This document shows positions 1 to 20,300 of a DNA stretch of 64,000 bases, in pieces. Location: positions 1,213,501 through 1,277,500 of the forward strand of contig CAWZYM010000402.1 in assembly GCA_963966185.1 (NCBI GenBank), read 5' to 3'. The notes under the pieces were generated by a model. The model was not told the origin of the DNA. It saw nothing but the letters and a program-made list of their open reading frames with translations, and searched no databases. The DNA is from Rhabditoides inermis. Lineage: Eukaryota > Nematoda > Chromadorea > Rhabditida > Rhabditidae. Position 1 is the first letter of the stretch. Every line of letters starts with the position of its first letter. A program made the translations under genes and the position numbers.

Positions 1-295
1 CCTTCCACAATTGCACGCAGATATAGTTACAAAATGTTCTCGCGACTTCTCTACCTTCTTCTCCTATTAGAGAAGACGCAACGCCCACTTTTTTGGAGTA
101 GGTGTTCTTTTTTCTGCAAAACATCTCTATCAGGAGTTGATTTAAAAAAAAAACACGCCTCGCTTTGCTGCTATGCACTTGCGATTTGTAATCCGATTTA
201 CTATGCTGTCTGCATGATGAGACCATAATCTACCGCCGTACTACCGTCGCCTTATCCACCCGCTGTCATCAACAACGTTCCACTATGGCCACTAT

Positions 296-660
296 GCTAG
301 ACTTGGATGTTCGTGTTCTGACCGGCTTGTTGTCTCCGTACACGTTATCGCTGTACCGTTCGCATCAAAAAATAAATGAAATTACGTTGTGCTAGACTTG
401 TTGGATGCGGTGAGCGTGTTCTGACCAGCTCGATGTTGTCTCCGCACTACCTCGAACGTCGCTTTACCGTTCTCATCAAAAAGAATCTTATATGCTAAAC
501 TTACTACTATCGTGAATCTTATATGCTAAACTTACTACGTATCGACGGTCCGTTCTCGTCAAAAATAACGTTCTTGCATGCCAGACTTGCCGGCTTGGAT
601 GTGGTGATCGTCTTCTGACCAGCTGGATGTTGTTGTCGTCGACACCTTCATGGCAGGCGG
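296..660. repeat. Degenerate tandem repeat of about 90-120 bp, three units
   Basis: Three imperfect units share the order AGACTTG, then TGTTCTGACCAGCT, then GATGTTGTCTCC, then ACCGTTCTCATCAAAAA. They start near 300, 393 and 575. A short direct duplication containing ATCTTATATGCTAAACTTAC occurs twice between 484 and 537. The third unit contains the first coding exon of the small membrane protein that starts at 627. Confidence 0.6.
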
Positions 661-1472
661 CCGCCACCCCGCCGCCCAACTGGGCCATGCACAACAGCGA
701 ACAGGTCAGGCATTTACTGTGTGAAGGTGTGGTTGGTCTCTTCGAAACACTTTCGTTCCATGAGCGAATAGGTCAGTGCTCACATTTACTGTAGCTGCGA
801 TCAGTCTCTTCTCTCTCTTCGAAACAGGCCTTTCAAATCAACTTCCAATTGTCTTTCTTGCGTAGATCCGTAAGCACTGATTTGTTTCCTTTGTTGGACT
901 TGTTATTATATAGCTGGGGACTTATGCACTGTTTCCAGGCGATCCGTCTGCTACTCTTGGCGTTTGGCGGCGTGCTCGCTATCACACTCTTTCTGGTAAG
1001 TGATGTTGGGAGGATTGTGAAATCTTACCATCATGAGATACTAATTTATTGCAAAATTACTGCGTACATGTAAACCAAACATCGATTTGAGAAATCTTGA
1101 CATCATGAGATAATAATTTATTGCAAAATTACTGCGTCGCACATGCAAACAGACATCTATGGGAAAATAGCCGCATAGAAATGAAACATGAAAAAATAGA
1201 AAATCTTTTAGATCCTGTGCGTGCTGATCTTCCGCTGCATCATCTGGACGTTCAACTGCGACAGTCAGTGGGACGAGCATCCGAGATACGAGGTGAGAGC
1301 CTTTACATTCTAGCGGTAGCTCACCATTTGAGATCTTGTCATGTGTGTACATTTTTCTTTTGCACGAGTTGTTAAAAAGACGGTATAAATTAAAACATAT
1401 TCGATCAAAGGTTGACTAAAAATTCACATATGAGATGCATCTGAACAATTACAGGGGCAGCAGTGGCAGTAG
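627..1472 (+). CDS. Small single-pass membrane protein, 77 aa, four exons
   Basis: Exons 627-704, 939-995, 1212-1292 and 1455-1472 join in phase 0 at every junction and end at TAG. Donors read GTCAGG, GTAAGT and GTGAGA; acceptors read TTTCCAG, TTTTAG and TTACAG. The protein has a 26-residue Pro/Ser/Ala-rich N-terminus, one long hydrophobic stretch (residues 27-56, about AIRLLLLAFGGVLAITLFL followed by ILCVLIFRCIIW) and a short polar tail with two acidic clusters ending GQQWQ. There is no cleavable signal peptide, so it is probably a signal-anchor protein. I do not recognise the family. The start ATG follows CTGACCAG, which could also be a cis or trans splice acceptor, so further 5' sequence is possible. 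Consistent phase across four exons argues for a real gene although no single exon is longer than 81 nt. Confidence 0.65.
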
Positions 1473-1544
1473 AGTACTGGATGTTACGGTTCTAACAAGC
1501 CAGAAATTAGAATTCACGATGACGGTGTGTCCCAGTGTACAATT

Positions 1545-1569
1545 AGAGAGGGCGCGCCAGCGCCCTCTC
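1545..1569. repeat. GC-rich hairpin GAGGGCGCG..CGCCCTC, copy 1
   Basis: A near-perfect palindrome preceded by AATTAGA. Related hairpins occur at 35899-35924 and 44167-44188, each preceded by an A/T-rich TTAGAG- or TTGAGG-like lead. It is probably the end of a dispersed element whose other boundary I cannot define. Nothing else is recognisable between 1570 and 1965. Confidence 0.5.
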
Positions 1570-1965
1570 GTTTGTACTGGATGTCCCCGCGCGCTAGAAT
1601 GCTCAAAAACGACTTTTCCCGGATGAAGCACTTTTCCTCATTTTGAAGTGATTTCCACTGTTACATTGCATTCACATCTCTATTCGATAGAGTTATAGAA
1701 AGTTGTATTGAGTTTGATTGAATTTGAAGCGAGATACGGAGAGTCCGCATTCGAGTGCGGATTGAGATTGGTGTCGGTCGCTCGGGCGGGCGGGCGCTCG
1801 GGCGGGCGGGCGTCGGACAATCGCTTTCGCCCCGCCCCCTCTGTGTGTGAGTGAGAGAGAGAGAGAGATAGGCGAATAGCGGGTGCGCGTCGGTATCCTC
1901 GCAGCGAATCGCGAACGTGTATGAAAATGTAATTTTGTGAAACAAAACTTAAGAAAAGAACAGAT

Positions 1966-2292
1966 ATTATCTTTCAAAAGTACTTCCAAGTAAAAGTAGT
2001 TGGTTTGTACCGTTGTCTCAGTTGAGCAAAAGGACTGACATGTTTTCAATGGAGACATGTGCAAACAGGCTCTCAGCATTATTCGACGTGTTATGTTACA
2101 ACAGAAGTTGTGCTTTTAGATAATAACTGCATGACTTCGTAAACGCGTTCATTATAATATGGCCGCTTTGCACTGGTATGAGAGAGAGCCTGTTGGCACA
2201 TGTCTCCATTGAAAACATGTCAGTCCTTTTGCTCAACTGAGACAACGGTACAAACCAACTACTTTTACTTGGAAGTACTTTTGAAAGATAAT
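1966..2292. mobile_element. Long foldback element, copy A
   Basis: The left arm 1966-2074 and the right arm 2184-2292 are inverted repeats of 109 nt with a single mismatch by eye, around a 109-nt spacer. Outer ends read ATTATCTTTCAAAAGTACT and inner ends read ACAGGCTCTC. Three further copies lie at 32665-32962, 36499-36825 and 45777-46152. No open reading frame for a transposase is visible, so it would be non-autonomous. Confidence 0.85.
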
Positions 2293-2364
2293 TGTTATTA
2301 GTCTCGCGTTCAATGATGAGTGCAGCTGATTCAGACGCAATCGCTCGATCCGCACAAGGCCTCC

Positions 2365-2556
2365 ATGCAATCGGTCGTCGTCCATAGCAGACGGTGAGCA
2401 TCTCTCTCTCTCTCCCCCCCCCCCTCTCTCTCTCTCTCTTTCTTTCTCTCTCGTTCTTTCTCTGTCTCCCCCCCCTCTCTCTTTCTCTCTCGCTCTCATC
2501 ACAAAAAGTTTTGCAGAGCTTCGGACGAGCGGCCACTGAACCTGCGCAAGATGTCA
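2365..2556 (+). CDS. Putative alternative 5' coding exons of the DYRK kinase gene
   Basis: Exon 2365-2393 starts with ATG and ends CG before GTGAGC. Exon 2517-2556 follows TTTTGCAG and ends in TCA before GTGAGT. The joined reading frame gives a 23-residue peptide beginning MQSVVVHSRR and ending LNLRKMS, which exits in phase 0. The exon at 4626 (kinase gene) is also entered in phase 0, so this could be spliced onto it in place of the 4071-4100 first exon. Linkage to the kinase gene is inference; it could be a separate short gene. Confidence 0.4.
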
Positions 2557-4070
2557 GTGAGTCGCAGTCAGTGCAACTCTATCATCGCCGACAGTCGACA
2601 CTTTGAGATACTGTAGTCGACGGAGTTCTATACCCTTTCCCACCCATCCTTCTGAACTGATGCTCACTTCACAGAATTCTAATAACTAATCATAATGTAT
2701 ATACTGCTCGACATTTATCGACTGTCTGTTTTGTTTTGTAATCGTTTTGTTGCCGCGTTGTTGGAATCTCCCCCCGCGTCTGCTCATATCCTATTACAGA
2801 CAGTTCATATATCATTATTGACAATAAATATTCGATGTTCCTCTTTCATAAGCTTATGGAATGGTTCTCTCTGTTGTTATCGGCGTGAAATATGGTGGAG
2901 TGAGTGTTTCATAACTCTGCACTTTTATTGATAGCAGTAGTTTTCAGGCTCTCTATCTCTCTCGCTCCCTATCTATCTCTCGACTGTTCCAGAGATGCAC
3001 CTCTGATTCATGCCCAGATGTTTATTGCGGTTCTTCGCCTGCGTCTCTCGGCGACTAATCCTCGGACTGACCTCGCCAGGCGGTTCACTTCCGTTGTTCA
3101 CGCGCTCCTCGTGACCGGGACCACGCGAGAGCGCACCTCGAGGACGCTGCTCTTTCCCCGCACATACCGTCGTCACACACCTTGATTCCGCCCGGTCACT
3201 GCTTTCTCTCCACAGGGGCGCGTCCTTGTGATATCGATGTGTGTGGGGGGACGCGTGTGCGCACGCGCGCGGCGCGGAGCCGCGTCGCAGCCGCGCCGCT
3301 TCTCTGCCTTGTCTGGCGCGTTCCCTTACAACGCGGCCCGTCGCTCTCTCGTCGCGCTCTCTCACTCACACTGCGCGCTTCTCCACCGCCGCTTCCTACT
3401 CTCTCCCCCGTCTCTCTTTCTCTTCGCGCTCACCCTTCTCCTCTATTCTACATGCACTCCGCTTTCTGGGCAAGAGCGCACGCTTTTTCTGCGACAATCA
3501 GCTGATACCCTGTTTCGTTGGTGTGTTTCACTTGTTTTTGTTCGATGCAAGACCGCCTTGCATATTTGTTGAGTCGTTTCGGGTTGCGTGTGCGGCGGTG
3601 ACACGTTGGCGTAGTTCTCGGAACGAACTCTCCGCGGTTCGCCGCTTCGCCTGATTTCACAGTTGTTTTAAACGCACTCTCTCTCGCTCATCCGGTTTCC
3701 GCCCCGATCGCACCGTGTGTGTGTGTGAATGCCTTTCCGCGCTGATATTCGACGCGGCTCTTGTGTGACGTCTTTCTGCTCTTGTGTCCGTGCCGTGCTC
3801 ACTACCTACCACACACTACTGATAAGGCGTTCTGTATCACAATCACTCTCACACCATTCTCTCTCTTTCACAACCGCTCGCGTGTTTTTTTCTTTCTCTC
3901 GTTCTATGTGTGCTCAAAGTGCGACCGGCGGCTATAACCAGTTGTGGGGTTGGATCGATCGATTGCAGGTGTGTGTGTGGGCCGGTGAGCAGGTGACTCG
4001 CCCGGTTCGCGTCGTCCCTCACTAGCGTCGCGCTAGTCTCGTCGTCGTCGCCGTCTTCGTCACGCCTGCG
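2557..4070. other. Upstream region of the kinase gene, no coding exon seen
   Basis: The sequence is pyrimidine-rich on the + strand with CpG-rich stretches (3150-3480), as expected for a 5' UTR or promoter. An in-frame TAG at 4023-4025 closes the frame upstream of the ATG at 4071. No convincing TATA box or coding exon was found. Confidence 0.4.
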
Positions 4071-12282
<8,212 letters not shown>

Positions 12283-12894
12283 CAAGACGCTCCTAGGGGC
12301 AAGTTATGAGAGCGAGAGACGATGAGAGTGTGTGTGTTGCTTGCCTCTAGGAGAGTCCACTAGGCTATATGTACAGCACCCCCCCCCCCCCCAGTCAACT
12401 AGCGTCCCTTCTACGTGACTTATAGGCAAGATTATCATGGTTTTATATACGACTAATTATTGTATTGTTTGGTATATTTTGTATGTGTGTGTTAGATCAC
12501 TCATGTGTGAGACACAGTGTTCGATGATTTGATTTGATCGCACCCTCGTCCTTTCCCCCCGTTTTAGTCTACCACTGGAGATAGAGATTTCTACGTTTTT
12601 CAAACATTCATTTTCAGCCCGTTTTAAACGTTGTCAATTTCTTTGCTCATTTGTGATTTGTAAGTGTTAATTGGATGAAGTGTGAATGAGCGCTTTTATC
12701 CGAGTCCCACCTACAATCTCATCCCCCCGCGGTCGTGTCATCGCTGAACGAGATAAATATCTTAATTTATGATGTTTAGTATATGCGTATTCCAGTGTAT
12801 TTTATGTATCGTCGGAAATGTTATGCGCTTGCATGGCAGCAAGATTAGGCTGACACGTTTCTATGGCGAGCCGGCACGAAAACGCATATATGTA
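12283..12894 (+). other. Probable 3' UTR of the DYRK kinase gene
   Basis: This is non-coding sequence after the TGA at 12280-12282, with a C run at 12379-12392 and AT-rich stretches. No clean AATAAA was found; GAGATAAATA near 12750 is the nearest candidate. Confidence 0.35.
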
Positions 12895-13060
12895 GTTCTA
12901 TGCTCGCAATAAGTTGCGCGCGGTGGGGTAGATCAGACGAAGACGGAGAGTCAGCTCTCGGCAATAGCGCGTAAAACATGAAAGGCAGACGGTTATGGCA
13001 CCGTATTTCGAACTACAAGCGAGGTAGATCGAAAACTATCGCTCTGGCGCAGAGTATAGA
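12895..13060 (+). repeat. Dispersed repeat R1, copy 2
   Basis: Same orientation and start (TTCTATGCTCGCAATAAG) as the copy at 10221, ending CTCTGGCGCAGAGTATA. Lies just downstream of the DYRK kinase gene. Confidence 0.8.
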
Positions 13061-13787
13061 ATGGGCGATTCTGATGAATGTTATCGTTGATGAGTGAAAA
13101 CCAAAGGCGAGAATCACGTTCGGCGTCCTCGATTTACAAGTGTGAGATGAAACTAAGAGTTGTCTAGGGAGCAGATGCAATGATCATTTTCCCCCAGAAG
13201 ACGTCAGAGAGAAACGACGACAGCATTGTCGTTTCCCACACTGACGCAGAAAGCGTACTGATTCGTAGACGCATAAAAGACTGGACACCTACCGCCTCGC
13301 TCCAAACCGTTTCATGACCACACATATCAGTCTATGATGCTTTCTAGTTTTTGGGCGCGGCGAGATTCACATATTGATACTGTCCTCCCCCTTCTTCTCG
13401 TTACTGTTTAGCGCATAAAGGGCTCAACACCGGATACATGTACAGACATCGCTTGTCTATTTCTAGCCTGCCCACCGAAATCACTTTATCTCCTCCTTTT
13501 TCACGGGATTGCTCTACCGTATCCGCAATTACAAGATGTGCTGGGAAAATTAGAAATTACCGCGAATCGCCGCTTCTTTTTGCCTGAGAGAGCCGGGGCG
13601 GTGAAAGTCGCGATAGGAAAAGAGGGGGGGGGGGGGGGGGGAGGTGCATCGAAGCGGCACAGTGCGATCTTGTGTCCACTAGAGAAGGGTGTGCGTTTGC
13701 GAGTCGCCGGGCGCAACACTTCGTGTTTCCTTCAAGTCTTAGTTGAGTATCTTCGAAATCCTCCGGATCTTTTTTGAATCGCTGCTA
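13061..13787. other. Intergenic sequence, no gene seen
   Basis: Unique-looking DNA with an 18-bp G run (13624-13641). Short open frames here lack splice-site support. Confidence 0.4.
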
Positions 13788-13919
13788 GAACACTCCCGAA
13801 ATGCCTTCGGAAGTGTTCTAGCAGCGTGCCTCACTCCCGAACACCCCGAACACTTCGGAACAGAATGCCTTGCTATCTCTTCGAAACACTCTGAAATCGT
13901 TACCGAAGAGACTGTCAGC
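13788..13919. repeat. Short TIR-type element with CTTCGAAACACTC modules, copy 1
   Basis: It contains an internal hairpin (CTGCTAGAACACTCCCGAA and its complement, 13780-13824) and repeated CGGAA/CCCGAACA modules, ending CGAAGAGACTGTCAGC. It matches the element at 49283-49409, which has better-preserved inverted ends. Confidence 0.6.
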
Positions 13920-14130
13920 CTTTTCTCATCGCATCATGCGCTTCTACCTTTTACAAACCCTTTCAAAGAGCGGCGCGCTATTTCGAGCGGCTGTGCGGTT
14001 CTTGCGCGTGGGGAATTCGTGATATGATTAGGAGAGGTGCGCCTCGTCTTTTTGACGCCGTTGCGTAATAATGCGATAGATGTCTATTTGTGGGCTGCGT
14101 GCCTGCAGGAGAGCTATTCCTGCCGCAGCG

Positions 14131-14138
14131 TATATAAG
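14131..14138 (+). promoter_or_regulatory. TATA box of the secreted-protein gene
   Basis: TATATAAG in a GC-rich context (GCAGCG before, CGCAGG after), about 280 nt upstream of the ATG at 14411. The ATG directly follows TACATTCAG, so the leader is either a 5' UTR intron or an outron for trans-splicing. Confidence 0.6.
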
Positions 14139-14410
14139 CGCAGGCCGGGCATCGGCCAACTCATTACACGGCTCCTCGCCGACGAGTAATTATGAGATTA
14201 TATGGTCATCGCGTCTTCTCACGACTCATAAACCATAAACACTCTGTGTTGCTCCACTGCTGTTGACCCGATCTCACTCACTCACCTATTCACTCACTCA
14301 CTCACTCACTTTCTCACTCTCACTGTTGACGTCGCCCCCCCATATTAATATCTAAAGGCATATATGGCGTGTTTTCGAAACCGTGCGTAACGATTGCATT
14401 CTACATTCAG

Positions 14411-16902
14411 ATGCGTTCGCTTCTACTGTTCGCTACGGTCGCAACACTCGCTGCGGCGTTGCGCGCAAACGAGGTTTGTTTTTGTGTACACCAACGTGCC
14501 TAGGCTAGCTGTGAGACTAGCGGTGTGTACTACCGGCTACAGGCTAGCTGTGAGGCTGCTAGCTGTATGACTGTAGCCTGTAGCCTTCACTCTCGTAGCA
14601 CTTTTGTTTTGTGATTCAATAGGAAGTACGATGGAAATCACTTGTCATATGCTTCCACCTGCTCATTTACGTTCCGATAAAATCATACGTTTGCGATTGC
14701 GATAATTGCTAACTTGGCTCATAGAAGAACAAAGATTAGATTGTAATGAGGAATGAAACGTACCAACGCCGGCGTCATTACTCATTACTGTTCGGTGTGT
14801 ACATGAACATAATCAGATGTCGATATACGCACTTGATATGATCACTCATTAAACTTAACGCATATACGCGTATAGTGCATTACTGTTTGCTACTAGAGTA
14901 CAAAGCATAGGGATGTACACACGTACAAAGATTACAAAGAGAGTTTTCATTTTCATGACTCTGTGCCGCAATCGGAATTCGGCCCGCTCTACAGATGCGA
15001 CATCGCCATCTCAACTCACAAACGCTGGAAGACTGTGAGTGGTGTCAGGAATTCCAATCAACGACGCTCACACATTTGCATATAGTATGATTAACGGATC
15101 TTATCGATTTGATTATTGTACACGGTTATTCTAAGCTTTTTCTTCCTCACCATTTTTACGAGGAGGCCCTACTACAACTGCCCGTGGATCTATTGGCTGT
15201 GAGTGAAGTACGAAAGAAGGAGCATGAGCAATTACTAATGAATCGATCGGGATATGAGCTGCACTATTCGGGAGGCTCCACGAGTCATCATGGAACTGGA
15301 GTTTTGGTAGCCCCCAGCTACCGTAATCGTGTGATTCAATTTGTTCCTGTCTCGAGCCGTCCGCGCTATTTGGATGTCGACCTAAACGAATACGTGCTAC
15401 GAATAGTGAGCGTCCACCTACCAACTGAGGCCTACGATGTGAAAGAATACGAGCAGGTGCTACAGTCTGTCGCCCAGTGCACCCGCTCCTATTCCGGCAG
15501 AAGAGCCAACCGGCGGAGGGAATGCGCTGTTTCCGGATCGGGGCCTAGTCCCGGGGCAGCGTGTCCGCAGTGTGGTGGCAGGCGACTTCGACGCTGAACT
15601 GGGCACAAAGGACGACGGTGATGAACGCTGCTGTGGACGGTGCGCGTATGGACAGAATGGGAGAAGTGAAAGAGAAGAAGTGCTGGCTGCATGGTCAGAA
15701 TCAGATGGATGGCGGGCGGCGAACACTTTCTTCAAGGCTCAGAGGGCGCGGCGGCGCTGGATGTGGCGACACACTGGATGAGAAAGGCACATCTACGACT
15801 ATGTGATGACCAGGTCGATACGAGAAGTGGTGAGCTGCGCGGTCCAGCATCGGCTCAACTTCACCAGCGACCACCGCCTCGTCTGCAAACAAACGAAATC
15901 ATCGGGCGTCAGGACCGGATAGGATATCAACGGAGATGCTGGTGCATGCAACAGAAGAGCTGCTCGATAAGGTCACTACACTGTACAACGACTGTGTGAA
16001 GAAGGGAAAGACACCGGAGAAAATCAACTGACTCGATGATCTCTCTGTTATTCAAGAAAGGAAGTGAGCAACTACCGGCCTGTCGCACTCTCTTCCACGC
16101 TGTTGAAGTTATTGACAAGATCGATCCTTAGAAGAGAACATCAGACGCTGGAGAAACATCATCCCAGGGAGCAAGCGGGATTCAAAAAAACGATATTGCT
16201 GCGCAGATCACATCTTGGTGATACGAGAACTGATCTACAAGAGCTACCTCCACCTGCTGCACGCCTATCTGGTATTTATCGATGTGTCAAAGGCTTACGA
16301 TTCTATACGACATAACGATGCGTGGGAGGCTCTCGCTAGTCATGATGTCGAGCCGGCGTATGTGAGGATGCTGCAGGCCATCTACAGAAGCGGCAAGACA
16401 GAAGTTATGATCAGAGGAAGTCCAGTAGAAATCGCAGTATTAAAAGGAGTGCGTCAATGATGTCCACTAAGCCCGCACATCTTACAACTCGGTGCTGGCG
16501 AAGCTGAATGAAGGTCTTGATTTCTCGTTCGACGGAGCAGGACTGGAACGGATCGAAATAAGTTTGACAATTTGATATAATATGATTGAACGAGGGCTGA
16601 TATCTGGAAACCTGGAAACTCAGCCCGATGATACGTCGAAATCGGATGTCTACTGTATGCTTCATATCATTATGATTATGTTGTCATATTCAGATATAAC
16701 GATTACGGATAAACGATTGATTGATTGATTCGGATGTTTAAAAACTGATGTTTCACAATCATCCGTGGATGCTCTTTTTCAGAACCCCGGCTTCACTCGC
16801 GACGAGTGCGAGCGGTATCTGGAGGGGGAGGAGGTGTCGACGGCGGCCGCGCGAGCCGTCCGACTCGAGATGGTGAAGCAGGCCGCGTGGGAACAGGTCA
16901 GA

Positions 16903-16950
<48 letters not shown>

Positions 16951-17054
16951 TGTCAACTCCTAATCCCTTCCAGGAGATGTTGTCGTTCCGCGCGCTGGCC
17001 GCGCAACGACAGCGCGTACAGCGGGCGGAAACCGAGGAGACGCGGGAGGAGTGA
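14411..17054 (+). CDS. Small secreted protein, three or four exons
   Basis: Exon 1 (14411-14473) encodes a signal peptide MRSLLLFATVATLAAALRA ending ANE in phase 0. Exons 16783-16896 and 16974-17054 encode a charged, probably helical region: NPGFTRDECERYLEGEE, then VRLEMVKQAAWEQ, then a tail rich in Arg, Gln and Glu ending TEETREE. A middle exon ending at 15034 (GTGAGT donor) is probable. It encodes PQSEFGPLYRCDIAISTHKR and leaves in the right phase, but its acceptor (around 14943) is weak. About 110 aa in total. I do not recognise the family. The intron 15035-16782 contains a dead RTE-like retroelement in the same orientation. Signal peptide and stop are clear; the middle exon is the uncertain part. 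Confidence 0.6.
15109..16480 (+). pseudogene. Degraded RTE-type non-LTR retrotransposon
   Basis: The region 15109-15470 encodes an apurinic-endonuclease-like segment (LLAVSEVRKKEHEQLL, GTGVLV, RIVSVHLPTEAY), as in RTE elements. After frame breaks, 16064-16460 encodes reverse-transcriptase pieces: NYRPVALSSTLLKLL, then VFIDVSKAYDSIRH (motif A), then VLKGVRQ followed directly by a stop. Several frameshifts and stops show it is inactive. It lies in an intron of the secreted-protein gene on the same strand. Confidence 0.8.
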
Positions 17055-17322
17055 CGTCTAGGCATTGATACTATATAGCTATGACAGCGATCCGATCTGT
17101 GATCTGAGCCTGCCGTTCTCTTCTCATTATTTCCCTCCATTTCTCGTTTTTCTACTCACACTCACGAAAAGAAAAACATCGTAAACCTGATGACGCAACG
17201 TTTTTCCATTTTCTCTCTCTCACACATTTCTTGTTCGTATTCACACAAACGATTCTCGGATTATCGGCTAATTTCAATTGTCACGTTAATTTGTGTGACG
17301 TCTTTTTACTGTGCGACTGCAC

Positions 17323-17328
17323 AATAAA
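17323..17328 (+). terminator. Poly(A) signal AATAAA
   Basis: AATAAA lies about 270 nt after the stop codon of the secreted-protein gene, in CTGCACAATAAACTGTTGG. Confidence 0.6.
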
Positions 17329-17339
17329 CTGTTGGAATT

Positions 17340-20300
17340 ATTGGAATTATGATTATACTTGGGTACTGGGTGTTTGCACGTACGTAGCTTGACATCGCAA
17401 CATTAATGACGGGTACTTTGAACCGTCGACGCTTTCTCACGCGCTGGCATTATTTTATGAAGTGCAGTTGATGTCGTGGAATGATGGATTCACGGAACGA
17501 CCACTAGACTCCGAAACACAAATTACCTTCAGACAAAAACGCTACATCAAGTGCAGCTGCGTAAATTGTGATTTGTTCGGAACTGAAACGTCTCTGTAGT
17601 ATTGTAGGAAGCAGAAAGATGGCTGAATGGACTGTGAACGTGTATCTTTTAATTATGGTATAAATTGATGCTGCTCAGCTCATTATTTCATAACAAGTGA
17701 CTAGAGACAGCGGTAACAACAGTGTTGCACGCTCGAAACGCGCTACGTCATTATTTGCCAAATATAACTTTTCAATGCTACTCTGCCCATGAACATGATT
17801 TCTCGAAAATGTAAGTGACAGGACTAGATACTTTTCTTTGTCGTAAAAATCAATCGGTCGGACAGTGTTCGCAGGAAAAGTCATTAATTAAAAAAATTTG
17901 GGGAGTACTTTCTTGTTAGATATGATACAGTTTGTACGTGTGTACAGTACAAAAGATCATCGAATTATGAACTCGTTTTTCGAATGATTTTCCTACCGTA
18001 GGTTTTCCTACCGTAAATTTTGTTTCTGATTTTGCACATGTTTGATAATCAGTGCGGCAATAAACTAATATTATTATTAACAGCGCGGATTTTTATAACC
18101 GTCATGTTATAGAAAAAAGATGGAATGAAAAAGAAGTGGAACTGAGAGAGAGAGAGAGAGAGAGAACAGTCCGATTACGCATCATGATTTCCATTATGCT
18201 AATTGTTGTCATCGTTATCCTCTACAGTCTCACGACTGTTCATACTGTAGCCTAATCACATCAGTGGAAAGAACGTCAATCGTGTTCGTGTACTCTCGCA
18301 TTCGGCGAGTGCGAAAACCCTTAAAGGTAGTGTACCCTCTGGTTCTGATCGCATGAGTTGTTGTTACCAGTTTATTGCTCATTATTTGTTAGTTATAATT
18401 CCATAACATGAAAGTTTGAAATTCAAAAAAATTACAATTTTAAAATTATATACATAAATTTAAACCTTGACGTTTACGAACCTTGACGTCCCAAATGACG
18501 TTTACCGGCAAATAAATGTAAGCACATCTAAGCACGCCCGCATACTTATGTTCACCAGCTGCGGTTACATCACCCAACTGACCGGAGTGATCGTTTGTTT
18601 CGCACGTAAAATGCTTTCAAATGGTTTAGTGTTTGTTTTGTTTGTTCAATTTACATTCTAAAAACAAAATAGATTTAGAAAAACAAATATTAACAAATGT
18701 AAATGTAATTTCCAAATTTTCAGGAAAAAAAACGATGTTTTCATGTTTCTGTCAATTTGCATAATGTTAACGATATTTCCAAGGCATAGTATATTGACCA
18801 ATTATGTTTCTAATGAGGAGATTGAGCGAAGAAACAACACAAATTGCAAATTTAAAGTTATGAGTTCAGAGAGTACGCTACCTTTAATTAGTCGGAATCA
18901 TTCCGAACTTTTGAACCTTGCGAACCATGTAGTCTGAAGCGGAAATTAATTCTACCAAATTTTGCTTCGATCAACGCGTAGAGTATGAGCGGAGTGCCCT
19001 TAAAGAAGATATCCACGGAAAATACGATTGGAGTTCATTTGGAGTTCAGCAATAGTCCACGTTAAACTGGCCGGCCGGGTTTGTCGTGGCATCGATCAGC
19101 CACGGCAACAGACACTTTGTATTTTTCGTATATTCACGACAAATCAATCAGTTTGCCATGTCAACGCAGTTTGTCGCATCAACTCGAAACATTTCTAGCG
19201 CACTTCAGATGCATACCAGAAAACACGAAAAAAGTATTTCAGACGCCTTATATAAAAGTAGTTTCAGACATCATTAGTACAGTCCACCACCTACAATTTA
19301 TGAAGTGCTAAAATTTGGCATATTCTCACATCAAAATTCTCACAAGCAAATTTGTTTCAAAAAACATCGTGGCGGGACCGGTTGACCTATGTTTTATATT
19401 TTATATTTTGTAAGCAGTGTTCGTCGAGAGAAAGTACATGCCAGCTAGCACGCGGCGAGTCTTTCATCTCTTGACCTCTCTCACACTTTCCCAAGCCGCT
19501 GCCGCCTTTCCCGCGCAATCACAGTGGCCACCAGCGCCCATCAGCGGGTGTGAGTTCTCCAACTTCTCGCGTCCTTTTGCTTACATGCTCCCGGTCGATC
19601 CATTCGTCACCATGTTGCGAAATTCAAAAATCCGCGAGTTACCGACTATGTGCACTCCCAACAGGCTTATTTGGCTCCTCCTTAACAGCGACGATAACAG
19701 CCGTACTTATCTTCCGGTAGCGGGTGCCGTTGTAGCTCGTCAACTAGTATTCGCTTTGTACCTTCTTCTCCTCCAATCGAGAATCCGCGCTTCGCCCACT
19801 AGTGCACTCCCAACAGACTTATTTGGCGTCGCCTTATCGTCTCACAGTGAACGGCCTCAATTCGAGAATCAGTACTCCAAGAAACCTCATATCCAAGCGG
19901 CGGCGGCGGTGACTTTCATTGTCGTCGGGTGGTCATTCGAGGGAGCGCGGGGGAAAGGGCAACCGCTCGCGGGGACGGGAAAATGAGAAGTGCACGTTGT
20001 GAGTGTTCGTTGTTTTTGAAAAGTGAGTGTTCGCTGTATTTGAATATTTGTACCATTACAATCACACAAAGATACGAACAAATTTTATAACGTAACGATG
20101 TGAATGAAACGCTTTATGAAAAAAACTCATATTAATCATGCGGTTCTTACAAAATTCTATCTAAGCACATATGCTTATGCTTACATGTCATGCCTATTCT
20201 ATATGTAATATTTGGAAGGTTCATTTCATAGTTTATACAATTGTATATGTATTTCCTCATGATCAATTTATATACATGAAATCAGTACAGTATGAGTATG

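Noticed and set aside
1545..1620. Helitron 3' terminus
   Set aside because: A hairpin is present but no CTRR end at the expected distance and no matching 5' end.
19417..19986. 189-codon open frame on the + strand
   Set aside because: No domain, no splice or promoter context, contains an internal direct repeat; composition looks like non-coding DNA.
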